This document shows, piece by piece, positions 63,012 through 64,000 of a DNA stretch of 64,000 nucleotides (within the stretch, counting starts at the first letter, position 1; the number at the start of each line of letters is the position of its first letter). Source of the stretch: Cruorifilaria tuberocauda (lineage: Eukaryota; Nematoda; Chromadorea; Rhabditida; Onchocercidae); the NCBI GenBank assembly GCA_013365365.1, contig JABVXU010000048.1, positions 124,001-188,000 on the forward strand, given 5' to 3'. The position numbers and the translations under genes are program-made. The notes below the pieces were generated by a model. That model did no database searches. It worked only from the letters and a program-made list of their open reading frames with translations, and was not told the DNA's origin.

Positions 63012-64000
63012 ATGGAATATTACTCTGCAATTAAAAATAACCGAATGCCGTATGTCAGGTTAGTAGGTGAGAAGACACAGCATTCCTCATTAATTAATGA
63101 GCCAAGCAACCATCGGCTGTTAAAGGATTATTTGGAGCTGCTGAGAGATCCACTTCCGGACATCATTGCAAAGCCATTGGATGAAAGTTTGTTGTTGTGG
63201 GGCTATGCTATTCGTGGTGCAAAGGATACTCCTTTCGATGGTACTCCTTCATATCCTCAACTTTTCTTCGTTGTTGGTTGCTTGCTTTTGGAGATTTATT
63301 AACATGCACTCTTCTAGTTTGTTCAACTGAACTGTTTATAATGCAGAAATTGCTTTCGATATTATATGAAAATATATCAAGGGAATATCTACTGTCAACA
63401 TACAATGATTTAGACTTTATCAGTTCATATAAAAGTGCCGTGCATTGTAACTTCTATATTGTCCTATTGAATATTGATCTATTATAACTTTTGTACTCAG
63501 ATAATTGAATTTTTTTAGGTGGTATATACTACGGTGAGATGCGATTCACCAAGGATTTTCCATGCATCCCTCCACATATTATTATGTACACTCCAAATGG
63601 AAGGTAATTTAAACATTGCTTATTGTTCTTATATTGTTTTGAAATGAATTGTGTACTGAAAAATATTAACATCTTTTTTAATTTTACTTGAATGTCTAAT
63701 TTTCTTAATCAAACTTAGAAACTCTCAATGATGAATGCTTAATTAAATTTAGATTCAAACCTGGGGATCAAATTTGTCTTTCTATTTCGGCATTTCATTC
63801 TCTAAACTGGGATCCATCGTGGACTGTCGGAGCATTTCTCCTTTGCTTCTCCAATTTTATGATGTTCGACGATGATAAGATGGGTACGGGTGCGTAACTA
63901 TTTTTTAATTTTGGGAATCTGCAATACTTTTGTATGTTTGTAAAGAATGCAAGTTTCCATGTTTCAATAAACATTCTTGTTCTGACAAAATCAAATTTTA
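63012..64000 (+). CDS. Ubiquitin-conjugating enzyme E2 J2-like (UBC6 family), 5' part
   Basis: E2 enzyme of ER-associated degradation; UBE2J2/Ubc6 proteins are tail-anchored in the ER. Exons: 63012-63240 (ATG), 63519-63603, 63753 to about 63883, continuing beyond the window. Motifs: RLLKDYLELLRDPLPDI (human RLKQDYLRIKKDPVPYI), LLLWGYAIRGAKDTPFDGG, YYGEMRFTKDFPCIPPHI, MYTPNGRFKPGDQICLSISA. The last carries the catalytic cysteine (Cys of ICLS), followed by FHSLNWDPSWTVGAFL. As in the UBE2J group the classic HPN before the cysteine is replaced by TPNGRF. A donor ATGG|GTACGG at 63884 continues the frame; reading through would stop at TAA 63895-63897. The transmembrane tail is outside. C. elegans ubc-15 is the likely counterpart (recalled, not checked). 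Confidence 0.93.

Noticed and set aside
1..64000. Search by eye for tRNA B-box, SL1 exon, 5S rRNA, transposase, Wolbachia-derived genes, viral genes and CRISPR arrays
   Set aside because: No match seen; small degenerate or highly diverged copies could still be missed without a covariance-model or protein search.

Overview
This window is nuclear DNA of a nematode, most likely a parasitic clade III (filarial-type) worm. It is AT-rich. Genes are broken into many short exons with GT-AG introns of about 60-900 bp. Several start codons sit a few bases after a strong TTTNAG-type acceptor with no upstream coding exon, which is typical of spliced-leader trans-splicing. The conserved proteins match metazoan families. 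No bacterial, viral or transposase genes, no tRNA or rRNA genes and no CRISPR array were recognised. Exon borders were worked out by hand from reading phase and family conservation.

Layout, left to right: SMC-6 (+, 3' half); INTS-7, an Integrator subunit (+); MIER-1, an ELM2/SANT corepressor (-); an orphan type II membrane protein (-); NBS-1/nibrin (-), lying 309 bp downstream of ribosomal protein eL42/RPL36A (-) in an operon-like pair; an orphan type I membrane protein (+); an SLC3 (4F2hc/rBAT) amino-acid transporter heavy chain (-); a small multi-pass membrane protein (+); FZR-1/Cdh1, the APC/C activator (-); MUT-7/EXD3, a DEDDy exonuclease with a Mut7-C domain (+); an RRM-containing protein (+); a probable N-myristoylated small protein (-); CRN-5/RRP46, an exosome subunit (-); NECAP, a clathrin-adaptor accessory protein (+); and the 5' part of a UBE2J2-like ER ubiquitin-conjugating enzyme (+).

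An unusual share of these genes serves genome maintenance and RNA processing or surveillance: SMC5/6, MRN, Integrator, exosome, MUT-7 and APC/C-Cdh1. The most interesting item is the highly diverged Nbs1, which keeps an FHA domain and a C-terminal Mre11-binding motif but shows no clear BRCT repeats. Also notable are three orphan membrane proteins with complete gene models, two near-perfect hairpins in non-coding DNA, and a heavy chain whose predicted glycosidase nucleophile is lost.
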